The position numbers and the translations under genes are program-made. The notes beneath the pieces were generated by a model. It was not told where the DNA came from. It did not search any database and worked only from the letters and a program-made list of their open reading frames with translations. From Azorinus chamasolen (taxonomy: Eukaryota > Mollusca > Bivalvia > Cardiida > Solecurtidae): a DNA stretch of 64,000 bases. The stretch spans positions 69,906,379 through 69,970,378 of the forward strand of contig OY755236.1 of the NCBI GenBank assembly GCA_963576725.1, in the 5' to 3' direction. Shown here piece after piece: positions 32,615 through 43,344 of this stretch; position 1 is the stretch's first letter; each line of letters opens with the position of its first letter.

Positions 32615-33132
32615 TTAACCTTTTCACGCATTTGCAAATGGAGTAGACCCAGATCAGATGGCTCCTTTAGGAGCCGTATGATCAGGGTCTACTCTGTTTG
32701 CTAATGGAATTTGTTTCTTTACTTTCTAATATGGCTACAATGTTCCACCTTCCATAATTATTTCATTTTAAGTATTTTGTCCATGAATATTTGAATAGTT
32801 AAATGATATACAGTAGAACCTGTCTTAAGCAATTTTAAATGGATTGGGCATATAAATCTTGAAAAGCAGGTGGTTGCTTAATGCAGGGCAAAAGTAATTA
32901 CTTTTGACCTGCATTAAGCTACCACCAGCAATACAGACACATAATTAACCTCCTTTTGATGGACGGTTAAGATGGTTCTACTGTAGATAATATTCTACAG
33001 TTTTTTACCAAGGCCACAAATGGATTGTTTTCATGTGCCATTGTAAAAAAAATAATTTTATTAAACTATTTTTGATTAAAATATTTGTGATATCATTATT
33101 TCTTTCATAAATATTCATGAAGTGAAGGGTCA
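32615..33132 (+). repeat. TTAA-A and TTAA-B remnants with a TA-1 MITE (32809-32985)
   Basis: A TTAA-A copy (hairpin 32633-32702, CTACAATGTTCCACC tail) stops at a TTAA near 32799 and is joined to the right half of TTAA-B (TTCTACAGTTTTTTACC to GAAGGGTCAA). A TA-1 element with CAGTAGAACC ends, TA at each side and a shortened hairpin lies in that TTAA-B half. Confidence 0.65.
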
Positions 33133-33797
33133 ATGCATGAACTACATTATTAAATCTTGTGTGTTGAAATCCACCTGCACAGATTTGTTTCAAACTGACA
33201 GGTGAACCATTTTTTTTGTAAGATTATCTGATAATTTTGTGTGTCAGACTCACCTACGAGGATTTGTTTCAAACTGACAGATGAACAACAATGTTTTTTT
33301 TCTGATGTAAGATATATCACATAACGTTGTGCTTCAAAGTCCTTTGACGATTATGATCATTTTTTTTAAAACTTTCACAGATGATCTATAGATGTACATA
33401 AAGATAGAAGGAATTCTAGCTATGCTCATTTTGACAAATGTATCACCCTATGTAGTCACACAGAAGTTACATAACTTGGCTTAGTAATTATGGCTGTGTG
33501 ATGGCATCTATAGTCACACTCAAATTATGACTTACAGTTACTGGTAATCTAGACAGTTGCAGCAGTTCTGCAAATTTTGCCATTACAAAACACCTTTGTT
33601 TGTTGGTGTTGATTAACTAATTGGACGCCCCAGAGAGAGGGGAGAGGATAAAGAGAAACCCGGCACGATGCAGTACTCTTATTATCGACTGAATTTCTCT
33701 GGTTCTTTTAGATATCCAGTGTAAAGCACTGATACATCGGACCTCGGTTTATAGTCTCTTCTGAAAGACTGAACACCTTGTACTCATGTTTATATCT

Positions 33798-34230
33798 TTA
33801 TCCAGAACTCCAATAATAAGATGTGTGAATTAAAAACATTTTCAAGAATAACTTCTTTATTTCTCTACCAAACCCTATGTTGCCACCACTCTTTAGAATC
33901 ATCTTGAGGAGACTATTCTAAAGAGTGGTCACAACATAGGGTTTGGTGGAGAAATGATGATTGTAGTACTTGAGTACATGCGTTTATCTGTTGCTCTGTT
34001 TATCCCTTTACTGGACGAATATTTGTGTAAAAAATAATTACAGTAGATTACATTGAATAATGGCCATTGAACACAGGAATTTTTGGCTATGGCAGAAACT
34101 GTAAAATCAGATCTATATACATGTAATTCAAAAAGCAAACAGACGGGTCCTATAGGAGCCATCTTATATTGGTCCTCTCTGTTTGCAAAGACATTCTAAA
34201 AAGGCATATTTATGGAGTAAGGCATTATTC
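33798..34230 (-). repeat. TTAA-B MITE with H7 element in its left terminal repeat
   Basis: The left end (TTTATCC) is duplicated on both sides of the H7 element at 33804-33998. The body then runs CCTTTACTGGACGAATATT, long arm, hairpin (GCAAACAGACGGGTCC...) and an eroded end. Confidence 0.65.
33804..33998. repeat. H7 foldback MITE (7-bp target duplication)
   Basis: The hairpin TTATTTCTCTACCAAACCCT ... AGGGTTTGGTGGAGAAATGA, with inner ACCACTCTTTAGAATCATCT paired to its mirror, is flanked by TTTATCC on both sides. Related copies are at 46256-46680 and 56072-56258. CAGAG-type ends suggest hAT or P-like origin; this is inference. Confidence 0.75.
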
Positions 34231-34330
34231 CATCATTGATTTTACTATTGTTTCTGTACCAAAGTCCCACAGAGGAATGTACAGATAGGTCGGTGCAAAA
34301 TGATTTACTGATACCGGATTATTGTTTGAT

Positions 34331-34500
34331 TTAACATTTGAATTATTCAGAGGGGAATGGCCAGTGAGTGTTTAACACTAGAGTCCATTCATTATATGAA
34401 AGGCATGTTTTGAATGGCAAATAGTCCAGACCCTGATGAGAGCCCTCTACTCTGGGTCTACACTATTTTCAATTGCTAGTACACTCTTTTCCCATATTTT
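34331..34500 (+). repeat. Degraded TTAA-D MITE
   Basis: TCAGAGGGGAATGGCC, TAGAGTCCATTCATTATATG and a hairpin remnant (AGTCCAGACCCTGATG ... GTCTACACTATTTTC). Confidence 0.5.
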
Positions 34501-34572
34501 ACTTCAGCTAGAGCAGTTACTACTCAACCCCCTACCCCATTCATATGCATTTTGATGTCTGTGCAAACAGAG

Positions 34573-35027
34573 TACAACAGACCTTGTCCTTAGCGGCCAT
34601 TCATTTATTGAACATAGGAGTCTTAAAAAGCAGATGGTTGCTTAATGCATGGAAAAAGTAATGTAGAAAGCTCCTATAGGAGCTTTCTACATTGCTTTTG
34701 ACTTGCATTAAGCTATCACCTGCCTTGCAGACCCATAATTAGACCTCTTTATGATGGCTGCTTAACCCTTTCCCTCATGTAAACGCGTTTTCACGCATCT
34801 GCAAACAGAGTAGACCCAGATCAGACGGCTCCTAGAGGAGCCGTCTGATCAGGGTCTGCTCTGTTTGCTATTGGAATTTGATAGATCTGTTTCTTTACTT
34901 TCTAAAATGGCTACAATGTTCCACGTTCCATATTTCATTACAACTATTTTATCCATGAATATTCAGTAGGTATTAAAATTTGGAATAAACATAGAACAGG
35001 GAAAGGGTTAAGACAGGTTCTACTGTA
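34573..35027. repeat. TA-1 MITE interrupted by TTAA-A
   Basis: TA at both edges. The hairpin AGATGGTTGCTTAATGCATG ... GCATTAAGCTATCACCTGCC has the tip AAAGCTCCTATAGGAGCTTT. The right arm is cut at GGCTGCTTAA and resumes GACAGGTTCTACTG; compare the uninterrupted GGTTAAGATGGTTCTACTG at 32966-32984. Confidence 0.85.
34762..35011 (+). repeat. TTAA-A MITE, complete (250 bp), nested in TA-1
   Basis: It is nearly identical in plan to 7023-7272: CCCTTTCCCTCATGTAAACG at the left, GAACAGGGAAAGGG at the right, TTAA on both sides, hairpin at 34799-34868. Confidence 0.9.
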
Positions 35028-35079
35028 GACTGTGATTTTTTTCCATAACAAAAACAATACTGCATGTGTTAATTGTTTG

Positions 35080-35150
35080 GATCCTATTGAGATAACTCAG
35101 CATCTCAACTGGATCCAAACACTTTGTAACATTATCACAAGCAGACGCAA
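35080..35150. repeat. TTAA-G-type hairpin
   Basis: TTGTTTGGATCCTATTGAG pairs with CTCAACTGGATCCAAAC around AATAACTCAGCATC-like bases. The ends are lost. Confidence 0.5.
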
Positions 35151-35329
35151 TCATTAGTTGGAGTAGGTCAGTTCATACTTTTCTAGACAAGAAACTGAAC
35201 TGGTCCTTGAGAACCTGATCGAAGCTGTGCCTGTCGGAAAATCAGTTACACGGACTAGTGCTGAGATGCTTTCTATGCTAACAAAATATAGGTTAACTGT
35301 AACTGTTTGATTGGGAGGTGGGGGGGGGG

Positions 35330-35523
35330 GGACAAGTGTACTGGCATTTGCAAACAGTCAAGACTCAAATCAGAGGACTCCTGGAGGAGCCCTATTATCA
35401 GGGTCTGTAGTATTTTTCATTGAATATCCTGTAGTAAATTATACCCATTCATACTAAATGGACTTGTTAGTTAAACATTGATGGACCATTCCACTTTGTA
35501 GATTTAGCATTCCAAGTGTTAAC
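35330..35523 (-). repeat. TTAA-D MITE
   Basis: GTGTACTGGCATTTGCAAAC, a hairpin with GAGGACTCCTGGAGGAGCCC, and an end GATGGACCATTCCACTTTG. The left terminus is degraded next to a G-rich run. Confidence 0.55.
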
Positions 35524-35998
35524 CACAGAATTGTGTGAAAACCTTGCATTTTACACTGTTGCATTCAGATATAATGTTTATCTATACTATTTAATATTCC
35601 AATTACATGTATTAATTGTTGGGATTAGTTTTAAGAAAAGATAAGTGATTTCAAAATTAAGAATATAATTATTTTCATTTTTTGATTAAATTTTTCCTTC
35701 AGGAGTACGGTAAGTGTTCACAGCACAGGCCTGGAATTGCCTCATTTAAATGTTTTCCCACCTGTTCGGTGTTTACTGGGAATTGTTATTGGAGTGCTCC
35801 CCAAGCCCGATGATTATTTAGATATACAAGGGAGAAGAGAGGTTTGGGGTACATTAGATACATGTATCTAACAAGGTACATGAATCTTGGGTGGTTACTT
35901 GTATACAAGGATTCGTCTGAAGCCTTGAGACTAATTAGAATACTGTTTTAACAAGCCGTTATAAATATGATGCCTTTTAGTTCCATTCCTGGTTTTGC
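35524..35998. other. No recognised gene or element
   Basis: A seven-base GAGTACG between a good acceptor (TTTTTCCTTCAG) and donor (GTAAGTG) at 35702-35708 was considered as a micro-exon and not accepted. Nothing else was supported. Confidence 0.35.
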
Positions 35999-36240
35999 TT
36001 AAGCATTGTCCTCATATAAACACACTTTCACACATTTGCAAACAGAGTAGACCAAGATCAGACGGGTGATCACGGCCTGCTCAGTTTGCTTATGGATTTA
36101 TAATGTATATAGATGCGATTCTACCGTTTCTGTCAGTGAAAGCAAATCCCATGTTCATCTACTCTTATAAAAGTTCAGCCAATAAATATTCATGATTTCA
36201 TTATTTCTTACATGATTACAAGGTATTGAACAGGGCAAAA
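35999..36240 (+). repeat. TTAA-B MITE, degraded ends
   Basis: CCTCATATAAACACACTTTC, a shortened hairpin (AGACGGGTGATCACGG) and the tail AATAAATATTCATGATTTC. The 36241-36928 interval shows no supported feature. Confidence 0.6.
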
Positions 36241-36928
36241 ACACACAAAAACTTATCCCACCACCTGTCTGTTATTACACTACATGTATATGTATCGTCA
36301 GGGCCTGCCCTTACTAGCAATTGAATTATAGTAACTGGGTCCCCAGCTTAAAAGTTAAGTCTTTATGCTCATTTTGAGATAAGTTAAAGGTTATAGAAAC
36401 ATTACTGTTCTGGGAAGCTGGTTACCTTCATGGGGTGATGATAATTGATAATTAAAGATGAGTTGTATACATAAGTGTCCTATTTCTGATGTAGATGAAC
36501 AAAACACCTGTTGGACAGACAGGTATGGGTAATCATTCTTCTGTCTCTTGTAGTAAACATTGGTATGTTGATATGTAGATTTGTTTTCTCAATCTTATGG
36601 TCTCAAATGACTGACCAGTTCAGTTGAAATTGAAACCGGGGATTGCTTTATGATATTTTTTTTTGCAAACAGATTGGATGCAGATGAGAATTAATACCAG
36701 ATAATTTAAAAAGAATTAGCATGTCATCAAGATCTAAGCTGTTTATAGAAATAGACTTTGTTTAGAGAATTGCAATAGGTGCCATTTGTTTTGCAAGTAA
36801 AGGTTACTTTTAGTATTACATGTATATTTTTATTTAAACATTTTAACAAAATGTATACAGATCAGTAGTGACTAATATGTAGGAGTCTTTTAATCAGGAT
36901 GATGAATTTTTAGCTGTTTAAATTCTCT

Positions 36929-37150
36929 TTAACCTTTACCTCATAGAGATACCATTTAATGCCTTTGCACACAGAGTATTCCCAGAATGCACAGCTCATG
37001 TAGCCTCCGTCTAATTCGGGTCTGCTCTGTTTGCTTATGGATTCATATAGATCTGGGTCTATAGTTTCTGCCATGACCAAAAATTCTCTTGTTCATAATT
37101 ATACCATTATAAATATTCAGCTAATTAATATTCATGAAATAAAGAGTTAA
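36929..37150 (+). repeat. TTAA-B MITE
   Basis: TTAACCTTTACCTCATAGAG and AAATAAAGAGTTAA ends in TTAA. The hairpin is weakened by substitutions. Confidence 0.7.
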
Positions 37151-37250
37151 ACAAATTACACCCTTTCCAAATTAAAGGAATTGACTGTATACAATAACAA
37201 CAGAATACTCTTAAAATTCAATGCCAATATGATAACGTTTTGAGTGTAAG

Positions 37251-37750
37251 TTAAACCTTTCCTCCATGAATATTCATGTAAACAAAAAATTCATGATGTC
37301 ATGAATATTAACTAGATTAATTTGTTATTAACCCTTCGCTTGCTATTCGCGTCAATATACCTATCTGTAAATAGTGAAGACCCAGATGAGACAGCTCCTG
37401 CAGGAGCTGTCTCATCAGAGTCTGCACTATTTACAAGTTGATTGTGCAACCAGTGCACTCCACAGCAGTGATTGCACAGCGAAATACTTGTACACAGTGA
37501 AGATATATGTAATTATACAACAGGGCATGGGTAGAGAAGGAGAAATGTATTTTAAAATTCAGCAAGCGAAGGGTTAAAACACATGCACACTGGAATTTTT
37601 GGCCATGACAGAAGCTGCAGAATCATATCTATCTTATATCATAGCAAACAGACCAGACCCTGATCAGACAGCTCCTATAGTAGCCATCTGATCTGGGTCT
37701 ACTCTATTTGCAAAGGCGTAGAAAGGCATATTTATGGAGTAAAGGGTTAA
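37251..37750 (-). repeat. TTAA-B MITE with TTAA-F nested inside
   Basis: TTAAACCTTTCCTCCATGAA start. The long arm is cut at TTTGTTATTAA and resumes AACACATGCACACTGG. Hairpin at about 37644-37712, end GGAGTAAAGGGTTAA, which is also the start of the next TTAA-C. Confidence 0.8.
37328..37577. repeat. TTAA-F MITE (250 bp)
   Basis: Perfect 13-bp ends, CCCTTCGCTTGCT and AGCAAGCGAAGGG, in TTAA. The hairpin GTAAATAGTGAAGACCCAG ... GTCTGCACTATTTAC has the tip ACAGCTCCTGCAGGAGCTGT. It is the only clear copy of this type in the window. Confidence 0.85.
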
Positions 37751-37990
37751 CACATTCTCTCCTAGTGACGCATTTTGGTGCCTCGGTAAAAGTCACATTT
37801 TGAAACCATTGTGATAAAAAAAGCATTTGCTCCATAGGGGCAAATGCTCTTTTTATCACAATGGTTTTAAAACTTCACAGTTCTATAATTCTCCCTTTTC
37901 CATAGTTAATACTCCTTTTTGGTAGATGAATTCAAAGAGGTTGGATCTAAAAATAGTCATAAGGGGTGGGGGGGGGTGAAGATGAGTTAA
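37747..37990 (-). repeat. TTAA-C MITE
   Basis: TTAACACATTCTCTCCTAGT start, GATGAGTTAA end, typical hairpin with GATAAAAAAAGCATTTGC arms. A short G-rich stretch (37970-37977) lies near its right end. The 37991-38542 interval shows nothing recognised. Confidence 0.75.
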
Positions 37991-38542
37991 TTGGTATTTG
38001 TAGTGTAGACAGAGATCAGGGGTCTCCCCAGGGTGGGTCTTCAATGCTTTCTTTTCCAAAAAAATTTCAGCAAAACTTAACCTACAATGCTGGTTTATCA
38101 ATAACAGATCATTGAAGTACACATACATATGGTCACATTCTCAAAGACCAGTTCAATTTAGATGTTGAACTCCAAACTAGGTTTTTTACAGGACTCTGAC
38201 AGTCTCTGAGTGCAGTTCCAAATATCTTCTCTACCTTGTAATTTGCTGACTAAAAGCTGGTATTCATGCGAATTTGTAAACAGTCATTCTGTTCTGTTTT
38301 CTATAAAAAAGTTCACTGAGTGTATTCTTATGATAAAAGAGTCCAGACAGGCTGGATTGTTAAAAACACATTTAATGTGATTGCGGATCCACAGCCAATT
38401 GTCTGCTGCTTTTCATTAGGTATCTCAGAGAGACAGAAACAGCAAAGTATTTGCTGTACTACTATAAATTAGGTCAAAACTCTCTAAACAATAGCAGATG
38501 TTAAAATTGATTGAATAAATCTAACATGCTTCCTAAATAATA

Positions 38543-38701
38543 GCTTAACCTTTACTTTTAATGCATTTGTAAACAAAGCAGACCCAGATCAGATGACTCC
38601 TGGTGAAGCACTCTTTTTATCATCAAATTTTATTCCTTTCATACTGAATTTTAACAGTGATGGACTTTTCCTATTGAAAATTAACAACAATTAAGTGTTA
38701 A
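38543..38701 (+). repeat. Composite remnant of TTAA-B (left) and TTAA-D (right)
   Basis: TTAACCTTTACTTTTAATGC and AAGCAGACCCAGATCAGATG lead into CTTTCATACTGAATTTTAAC and GATGGACTTTTCC, which belong to TTAA-D. Confidence 0.45.
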
Positions 38702-38929
38702 TCCTTTACTCTATAAATACGCCTGTCTATGCCTTTGCAAACAGAGTAGACCTAGGTCAGATAGTTATTGTAGGAGTTGTCTGATCAGGGTCTGCTCTGT
38801 TTGCTTATGATATAATTTAGATACGAATCTACTAAATTTCTTTGTCTGTATGCCATTATGAAAATTAATCTAATTAGTATTCATGATGTCATTACTTCTC
38901 ACATGAATATTCATGGAGTAAAAGGTTAT
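38698..38929 (+). repeat. TTAA-B MITE
   Basis: TTAATCCTTTACTCTATAAA start, GGAGTAAAAGGTTAT end, hairpin at about 38738-38806. Confidence 0.7.
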
Positions 38930-38964
38930 GAAAGGTACAAAGTGTAGAGAATCATTGGATTGTT

Positions 38965-39208
38965 TTAACCCTTTCCTCTATGAATATTCATGAAATAAAT
39001 AATGACGCCATGATTATTAATTAGATTAATTTCTTATAATAGAACAATTGTAAGGAGACATGAATATTTGACCATGGCAGAAACTATAAAAACATCTATA
39101 TTATATCATAAGCAAACAGAGCAGACCCTGATCAGACGGCTCCTATAGGAGCCATCTGATTTGGGTCTACTCTGTTTGCAAAGGCGTATTTATGGAATAA
39201 AGGGTTAA
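38965..39208 (-). repeat. TTAA-B MITE, complete (244 bp)
   Basis: TTAACCCTTTCCTCTATGAA and GGAATAAAGGGTTAA in TTAA. The long arm and a hairpin with GACGGCTCCTATAGGAGCCATC are intact. Confidence 0.8.
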
Positions 39209-39516
39209 GGAAATTACACAAGACTTATGTGCAAGACGTATTTTCTCCTGTAATTCTTCCATTTCTCTTCACAAAATACAGTGAGGATGTTCAACATTTT
39301 ATATCTAAATGAGACACAGAGTTACACACAATATCTCATCTGGATCCAGTCTATTTGTCTTGATTATTTCACATATACCACTAGTGTATAAAGAGTTTGT
39401 ATCAAAATCCTTTAAAAAAAAGAAGAAAGATGTCTTTATTCACAGGCACAGATTGCCACTTTTTCAGACACCTTGAATTTATGGACTATCAGTACTTGAC
39501 TTTACATGTGAAACAC

Positions 39517-39632
39517 TTAACCCTTCCTTCATATAAACACCTTTTCACGATCAGGGTCTGTTCTGTTTGCTTATGGTATAATATAAATATGATTTTACAG
39601 TTTCTGCTTGAGCATATGAAGGAAAGGGTTAA
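39517..39632 (+). repeat. TTAA-B-type MITE with internal deletion (116 bp)
   Basis: TTAACCCTTCCTTCATATAA start, then directly the right hairpin arm (ATCAGGGTCTGTTCTG), then GAAGGAAAGGGTTAA. It shares its last TTAA with the next element. Confidence 0.65.
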
Positions 39633-39862
39633 CCCATTCCCTGATATTGATGACTTTTGACGACTCTGTAAAAGTCACTTTGTGAAACCACAATGTGATA
39701 AATAGAGCATTTTGCTCCTATAGGAGCAAATGCTCTATTTATCACATTGTGGTTTCAAACTACAAAATTCTAAAATTTTCCTTTTCTCTGGATAAATCTC
39801 CTGTTCGGTAGATTCATTCAAAGAGGTTGGGTCTAAAAATAGCCTATGAGGTAATGGGTTAA
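39629..39862 (-). repeat. TTAA-C MITE
   Basis: TTAACCCATTCCCTGATATT and AGGTAATGGGTTAA ends. The hairpin GTGATAAATAGAGCATTTTG ... is near-perfect. Confidence 0.8.
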
Positions 39863-40291
39863 GACATCAATCTGATTCTACTATGGTTTCTATTGAGGTA
39901 TGAAAGGATTTGAACACAATTTTGATGTTAATGATTGCAAAGAAACTGTATGGTTTTAATCTAAACTGTTTATGACTGCAGATGAGAATTTTTCTAATAG
40001 TTTACATATCAGAACAGGTTGCTTAGATTAGAGGCATCTGTCCGCAAAATGTTTAGAAGACAGATTTTCTCTTGAATGTTTCATATAAGAATATTTAAAA
40101 ACTGAGCTGTTTTGCATCTTTTCAAAATCAAAATTTATCAGATACTGATTAAATGTTCGGGTTTTTTCGATTTTTTTTTTTTAAATATGAAGGTTGAGAG
40201 AAGGAATTTGCACAACTCTTTTTGCCGATGACAGTTAAGGCCGACTTAGAGGTAAAGTACATGTACTTACCTGTGTTGTTTTTTATTGCAG

Positions 40292-40384
40292 CCGCTGGTG
40301 AAATTCAAGAACCACCTGTACTATGAGGAGAAGGACCATGTGGCTGAGACTGAGAGGAACCTTAAACCAGCCATCGGAAGCTTT
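40292..40384 (+). CDS. ASH2L: ASH2L exon a (SPRY domain)
   Basis: Acceptor TTTTTTATTGCAG ends at 40291, and donor GTGAGT starts at 40385. The 31 codons begin PLVKFKNHLYYEEKDHV and end NLKPAIGSF. Vertebrate ASH2L has the same stretch (KFK.YLYFEEKD) in the SPRY domain. Phase 0 at both ends. Confidence 0.88.
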
Positions 40385-40511
40385 GTGAGTATAATACCTG
40401 ACATGAGCCAAGTCATAAACAGTCATAAACAAGCTGATGAGCTAAGAGGTGTCTTGAATAGAAAACCCTATACATGTATATCAGTACCGGTACATCAACC
40501 AAATACTTTAT

Positions 40512-40573
40512 GAATTTAATAAATATTTATGATGTCATTTCTTTCATAAGTATTTATGGAGTAAAAGGTTAAA
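40512..40573 (+). repeat. TTAA-B right-end remnant in ASH2L intron
   Basis: AATAAATATTTATGATGTC followed by GGAGTAAAAGGTTAA. Confidence 0.5.
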
Positions 40574-40639
40574 TGCTGAATATTCAAAGGGGAACGTTTA
40601 ATGATAGGAAACAAGTTTCACAATTTGAGTTTTGGTTGG

Positions 40640-40862
40640 TATTTGAATTCGTCTGTTGTTTTACTGGCATTTGCCAACAGTGTAGACCCAGATCAGAGGA
40701 TATCTGGAGGAACCCTATGATCAGTGTCTGTTTGTTTTTCAGAATTCTGTAACAACCTTAAGCCTTTCATAGCGAATGGACTCTAACCCTTTCCTTCATA
40801 TAAACATCTTTTCACGCATCTGCAAACAGAGTAGAGCCAGGTCAAATGGCTCATATAGGAGT
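40640..40862. repeat. TTAA-D (reverse) and TTAA-B (left part) remnants
   Basis: ACTGGCATTTGCCAACAGTG and CCTTTCATAGCGAATGGAC belong to TTAA-D. CTAACCCTTTCCTTCATATA and GCAAACAGAGTAGAGCC at 40784-40862 belong to TTAA-B. Confidence 0.5.
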
Positions 40863-41077
40863 TTATGGTTTTGGTTAAGTCCACTGGTTTTGGTAATCTT
40901 CTCATAGCAATAATGTTTGGCAGCTCTCATTGTGGGTTGTGTACAAATTGTTAGACATTTGTGTGTAATATCATTAGATCATACAACTTGTACTATGTCT
41001 TGGTTTGTGTTTTTGTTTGGATGTTTATTTCGTAAATATTTATGAAGATTACATATAGATATGTTAATGAGAGTGGT

Positions 41078-41720
41078 AATTGCTAGTACAATCAAAGCAT
41101 TGCAGTTGCTGCAGTATTCTTTGCATGGGAACAATGTTTTGAAAATCAAATTTCTGATATTTGGCATAAAATTGCGGGTCTAGAAGGGTAAGGATTAGAT
41201 CTAACACTCTTTCTAGTGAGTGATTCAGTGGCAGCTGATATTTTGGCCGTTTCCCACTATGCTTATCAAACTGACCACTCGGAGTTGCTTTCAAAGTTAT
41301 AGGTATGATTACCCTAATCGCTTGCATAAGGTCATCCGATGTGCACAAATTCATTTATTCTGGCAGAATAATTTCATTCATATTATGGTCACGTGATTTC
41401 GCCTTGAGCCTAATATTTGTATATTTGTGCCCACTCCTTACACATGGCTATATTTTGTGGACTTTCTTACACATACTAAACCAAAGCTAACGCTATGAAG
41501 CCTTTTCATGTCAGAAATAGTATACCTTGATTGTTTCCGGACGTCATGTTAATACGCCTTTTGAATCTATTGAATGCACGCCAATAATTTGTTCTAGACT
41601 GCCATGCGGAATGGCGGTTGTCAGGTCAGCGAGAGCTGCATGTGGCCGACGTGAGAATACACCTATAACTTTTTGTTCATTTGCTAAGCTTACGCAAAGA
41701 ATACAATAAATAACTAGTAT
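41078..41720 (+). repeat. Dispersed unclassified repeat, copy 2
   Basis: Same orientation and order of conserved blocks as 10440-11005, with several small insertions and deletions. It lies in the large ASH2L intron. Confidence 0.65.
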
Positions 41721-41732
41721 CAGTGCGGTCTT

Positions 41733-42008
41733 TCACACAGGTGGCAGCTTTCTGCTGGACTTTCTCCATGCATTAAACTAAAGCATTTTCATGCATTTTC
41801 AAACAGAGCAGACCCAGATCAGATGCCTCCTATTGCCATCTGATCAGGGTCTGCTCTGTTTGCTGATGGTATAGTATAGATCTGATTCTATAGTTTCTGC
41901 CTGAGCCAAAACATCCTGTGTACATAATTATGCCATCGTACAAAATCAGCTAATAAATACTCATGATGTCATTAATCGTTACAAAAATATTAAACAGGAA
42001 AGGATTAG
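41733..42008 (+). repeat. TA-1 fragment followed by TTAA-B MITE
   Basis: CACAGGTGGCAGC ... is a broken TA-1 hairpin. From about 41782 a TTAA-B body follows (AAGCATTTTCATGC, hairpin 41800-41864, tail, AGGAAAGGATTAG). Confidence 0.6.
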
Positions 42009-43109
42009 GCAGCCTCCTACCTTAAAAGATCTAAATTCTTATTTATTCAAATTCCATTTTAGAGCGGTCATACTGTATTCTGACCAAACTATTTCTCCAA
42101 GATATCCTTCATTCTAAATGTCCTCATTCTAATGGAAGGTCTGTCATCAATATGTTATCTCTCACACTACTCTCTAGAAACTCTCTAGAAACTTGGCTGC
42201 ACAAATTATCATCATTTATGTTGTTTAGCATGTTTGCTCAAAATCTCATCGTCTGTGTTATTGAGTTCACCGATTATTAGCTTTTCTCGTCTAGGTATTG
42301 TCATAGTCATGGTTTCATGTGCTTCGTCGTCATTTTGTCACAGATTCAACATCAGTTCATTTATACCTATCATACTTCACACATTTGTTCACCATCACAA
42401 CAGCTACTATCCCATTAGGGCCCATTACACTATCGTGCAAAAAAGAGTTGTGCTCCTTTAAAATATTGAATTTCACAATAACAGACTACATGTACTTTTG
42501 GCATCCACATAAGGTGTTCTTGTTATTTAGAAGTATTCACTGAGTTTTCCAATGTCTTTATTAGTTATTGATCTTAACAAGTTCGCAGATATTGAAAATT
42601 TGGTATATGATATTACCATGGTTTATAGATGTGCATGACATATTTTATGTGTTTGTCAAACAGTGCTGAGCAGAGTTATGGGCCTTTGAACTTTAGCAAT
42701 TTTTCCTGTATCTTCCCTTATACTGACAAGTGTTTTGTATGTGGATATTTATAATTAACTAGTGATGTGCCAATGAATCGCAGTACACATCGATCATGTC
42801 ATGAAGGTTCCAACGCAAACATGTGCCAATGATCGAGTAAATTCTTTAGGTCCGATTCTCAACACTAGTATTAACCCTTTACTAGATAAAGTAAATGAAT
42901 CTGCATGGTAAAAGTGGCATTGGTTGTGACTGACATATTATGTCTTCGAACACGTGAGACAGAGACTTGAGATGTAATCCATGCCATAGTGAAGTATCAT
43001 CTTTCAATCATCATACAAGATGCAGACATTCTCATGAATAAAGTATGAAGCTTAGTAACCGATTTTAACCTTTATCCTGCAGATCAATTGTTTTTCTATA
43101 GAACTTGTC
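42009..43109. other. No recognised gene; possible tandem-core remnant near 42660-42720
   Basis: GAGTTATGGGCCTTTGAAC resembles wording in the tandem-core elements. The short reading frames at 42234-42543 overlap in two frames and show no conserved protein pattern. Confidence 0.35.
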
Positions 43110-43338
43110 TTAACCCTTTGCTCCATAGGCTATTTTTAACTCCAACCTCTTTGAATGCATCTACCAGAAAGGAGCATTAATTGGAGAAAAGGAATTTTTT
43201 AGAATTTTGTAATTTGAAACCGTTGTGATAAATATAGCATTTGCTTCTATAGGAGCAAATGCTCTATTTATCACAATGGTTTCAACAGGTGACTTATACA
43301 GAGGCATAGAAAGGTGTATTTATGGAGGAAAGGGTTAA
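43110..43338 (+). repeat. TTAA-C MITE, complete
   Basis: TTAACCCTTTGCTCCATAGG and GGAGGAAAGGGTTAA in TTAA. Hairpin tip TTTGCTTCTATAGGAGCAAA. Confidence 0.8.
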
Positions 43339-43344
43339 GCCCTA

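Larger units (their letters stand above)
34513..35080 (+). repeat. TTAA-A/B-type MITE carrying TA-1, which carries TTAA-A
   Basis: The outermost layer has CCCATTCATATGCATTTTG and GCAAACAGAG before the first insertion and GAC plus TTTTTTTCCATAACAAAAAC after it. The first insertion is at the TA of GAGTAGAC, the usual wording at that point of the hairpin arm. Confidence 0.65.

Noticed and set aside
35702..35708. Seven-base micro-exon GAGTACG between a good acceptor and donor
   Set aside because: The next known exon needs phase 0, seven bases would break the frame, and no homology supports it.
42234..42543. Two overlapping plus-strand frames of 74-75 codons
   Set aside because: They overlap in different frames, have no conserved motif and no splice or start context.
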